From positions 1-38,092 of the forward strand of contig JABHHM010000373.1 in NCBI GenBank assembly GCA_018671575.1: 38,092 nt of DNA. The letters are read 5' to 3'. Each line of letters starts with the position of its first letter. The stretch's first letter is position 1. The stretch comes from Methylococcales bacterium (GTDB taxonomy: Bacteria; Pseudomonadota; Gammaproteobacteria; JABHGC01). The position numbers were made by a program, and so were the translations under genes. This document shows, piece after piece, positions 37,305 through 38,092 of the stretch. The notes under the pieces were generated by a model. The model was given only the letters and a program-made list of their open reading frames with translations. It was not told the origin of the DNA and did not search any database.

Positions 37305-37388
37305 ATGGGTAAAGACGATATCATTGACACGCTTCATGACTTTTTAAATGACTTTATTTCTAAAATTAAGGCAGAGTTTTTTCGCTAA
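37305..37388 (+). CDS. Possible small protein of 27 residues
   Basis: A short frame starting MGKDDIIDTLHDFLNDF and ending KAEFFR, preceded by CAGGAA at a suitable distance; an in-frame ATG at 37296 would add three residues. It would form one amphipathic helix. No homologue is known to me, and it could be chance. It lies 62 bp after prlC. Confidence 0.25.
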   Translation: MGKDDIIDTLHDFLNDFISKIKAEFFR

Positions 37389-37500
37389 TTGCTGACATTT
37401 AATGATTTTTTAAAAAGACCCGTTAATATATACCTATAACACGATTAATTACATATAATTAACAACTATACTTCCTAATAATTATAAAATATTCATCATT

Positions 37501-38092
37501 ATGTTAAAAGAAATACTGATTGAACAAAATCCTCATTGGTCTGGAACAAAAAATATTTCAATTGTGAGAGATCAATTACATAAAATAATTGATTACCTTC
37601 CCTTAAAACAAATTATTACCATTAGTGGCATTAGACGTTGTGGAAAAAGTACATTAGCATGGCAGGCAATTAATTATTTGATTGATCAACAAATCCTAGC
37701 TAACAATATTTTATTTGTTAATTTAGAACAACCTTATTTTATTGACCACAAGCATAATACAAATTATTTAAATACAATTTATGATGAATATTTAAAAATG
37801 ATGAATCCGCAAGGGAGAGTCTATGTTATTTTTGATGAAATTCAATTTTTTCAAAATTGGCAGGTTTTTATTAAGAGTAAATATGAAAATCAATCCATAA
37901 AATTTATTATAACAGGGTCAAACTCTTCCTTATTATCCAATGATCTAAATACTTTATTAAGCGGACGAAGTTTGAATGTTCATCTTGATACATTTTCTTT
38001 TACAGAATTTTTGAGATCTCAAGAAATCGAATATGATAATGAAGTTGAGAGAATAAAAAATAGAATTGCGATTGCAAGAGCAAAAGAAGAAT
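37501..38092 (+). CDS. AAA_14 / DUF4143-type ATPase, N-terminal part
   Basis: The first 197 codons of a P-loop ATPase truncated by the right edge. Walker A is GIRRCGKST (43-51) and Walker B VIFDEIQ (109-115, with Asp112 and Glu113). The sensor-like ITGSNSSLLS and LSGR then FSFTEFL follow. This is the pattern of AAA_14 proteins that usually carry a C-terminal DUF4143 nuclease-like domain, expected beyond the window. Such genes are common in mobile and variable regions, and their role is unknown. There is no obvious ribosome-binding site. The coding strand is particularly AT-rich compared with prlC upstream. Confidence 0.85.
   Translation, partial: MLKEILIEQNPHWSGTKNISIVRDQLHKIIDYLPLKQIITISGIRRCGKSTLAWQAINYLIDQQILANNILFVNLEQPYFIDHKHNTNYLNTIYDEYLKMMNPQGRVYVIFDEIQFFQNWQVFIKSKYENQSIKFIITGSNSSLLSNDLNTLLSGRSLNVHLDTFSFTEFLRSQEIEYDNEVERIKNRIAIARAKEE

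Overview
The window is an AT-rich stretch of a gammaproteobacterial chromosome. This is inferred from a Crp/Vfr-type regulator beside an OsmC-like gene and speD, from families that are mostly gammaproteobacterial (DUF1820, DUF2835, UbiJ), from hslVU followed by the ubiE-ubiJ-ubiB group, and from metK diverging from a transketolase gene. The Calvin-cycle-type class II fructose-bisphosphate aldolase and the glycolytic gene order would suit a sulfur-oxidising or methane-oxidising lineage, but the species cannot be named from the sequence alone.

Layout. 1-3362: start of a crp/vfr-like gene on the minus strand, then a plus-strand run of OsmC-like protein, a DUF885-like protein that has lost its metal residues, S-adenosylmethionine decarboxylase and a DUF2835 protein. 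3363-4378: a gap with a candidate small RNA (good sigma-70 promoter, no ORF, strong terminator), a DUF1820 gene and a hairpin element with perfect 18-bp inverted ends. 4379-8514: minus-strand methyl-cycle operon metK-ahcY-metF-rsmE, with a 44-bp pentanucleotide repeat just before the metK ribosome-binding site. 8986-16206: central carbon genes tkt-gap-pgk-pyk-fba, separated by strong intergenic hairpins, one MITE-like repeat and a final terminator. 16227-18666: tadA, fkpB-ispH and a PilZ protein. 18705-20726: a lipoprotein with a PAF-acetylhydrolase-like domain. 21065-24914: type II secretion/pilus-like operon of an ATPase, a GspL/PilN-like protein and a GspM-like protein. 24911-26395: a TauE/SafE-like membrane protein and a conserved unknown. 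26734-32115: hslV-hslU-DUF971-ubiE-ubiJ-ubiB. 32274-38092: a type IV pilin-like protein, a short ABC ATPase, two neighbouring genes that both look frameshifted (Uma2 and an FGE-sulfatase-domain lipoprotein), oligopeptidase A and a partial AAA ATPase.

How it fits together. Three threads stand out. (1) SAM metabolism: metK, ahcY and metF make and recycle SAM, speD diverts it to polyamines, and rsmE and ubiE consume it. (2) A surface/secretion thread: the ATPase operon and the pilin gene lie 7 kb apart, yet each is preceded by a CRP-type box (perfect TGTGA-N6-TCACA at 20948; one mismatch at 32127), and the window starts inside a Crp/Vfr gene. A c-di-GMP-type PilZ gene lies nearby. The ATPase carries an extra N-terminal pseudo-receiver-like domain resembling the start of pilus-chemotaxis ChpB/CheB proteins. 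(3) Non-coding structure: three MITE-like hairpin elements, at least two of one family, and a candidate sRNA.

The best candidates for something undescribed are the ATPase fusion with its predicted CRP regulon, the sRNA candidate at 3482-3625 and the metK leader repeat. No phage, CRISPR array, rRNA or tRNA gene was seen.
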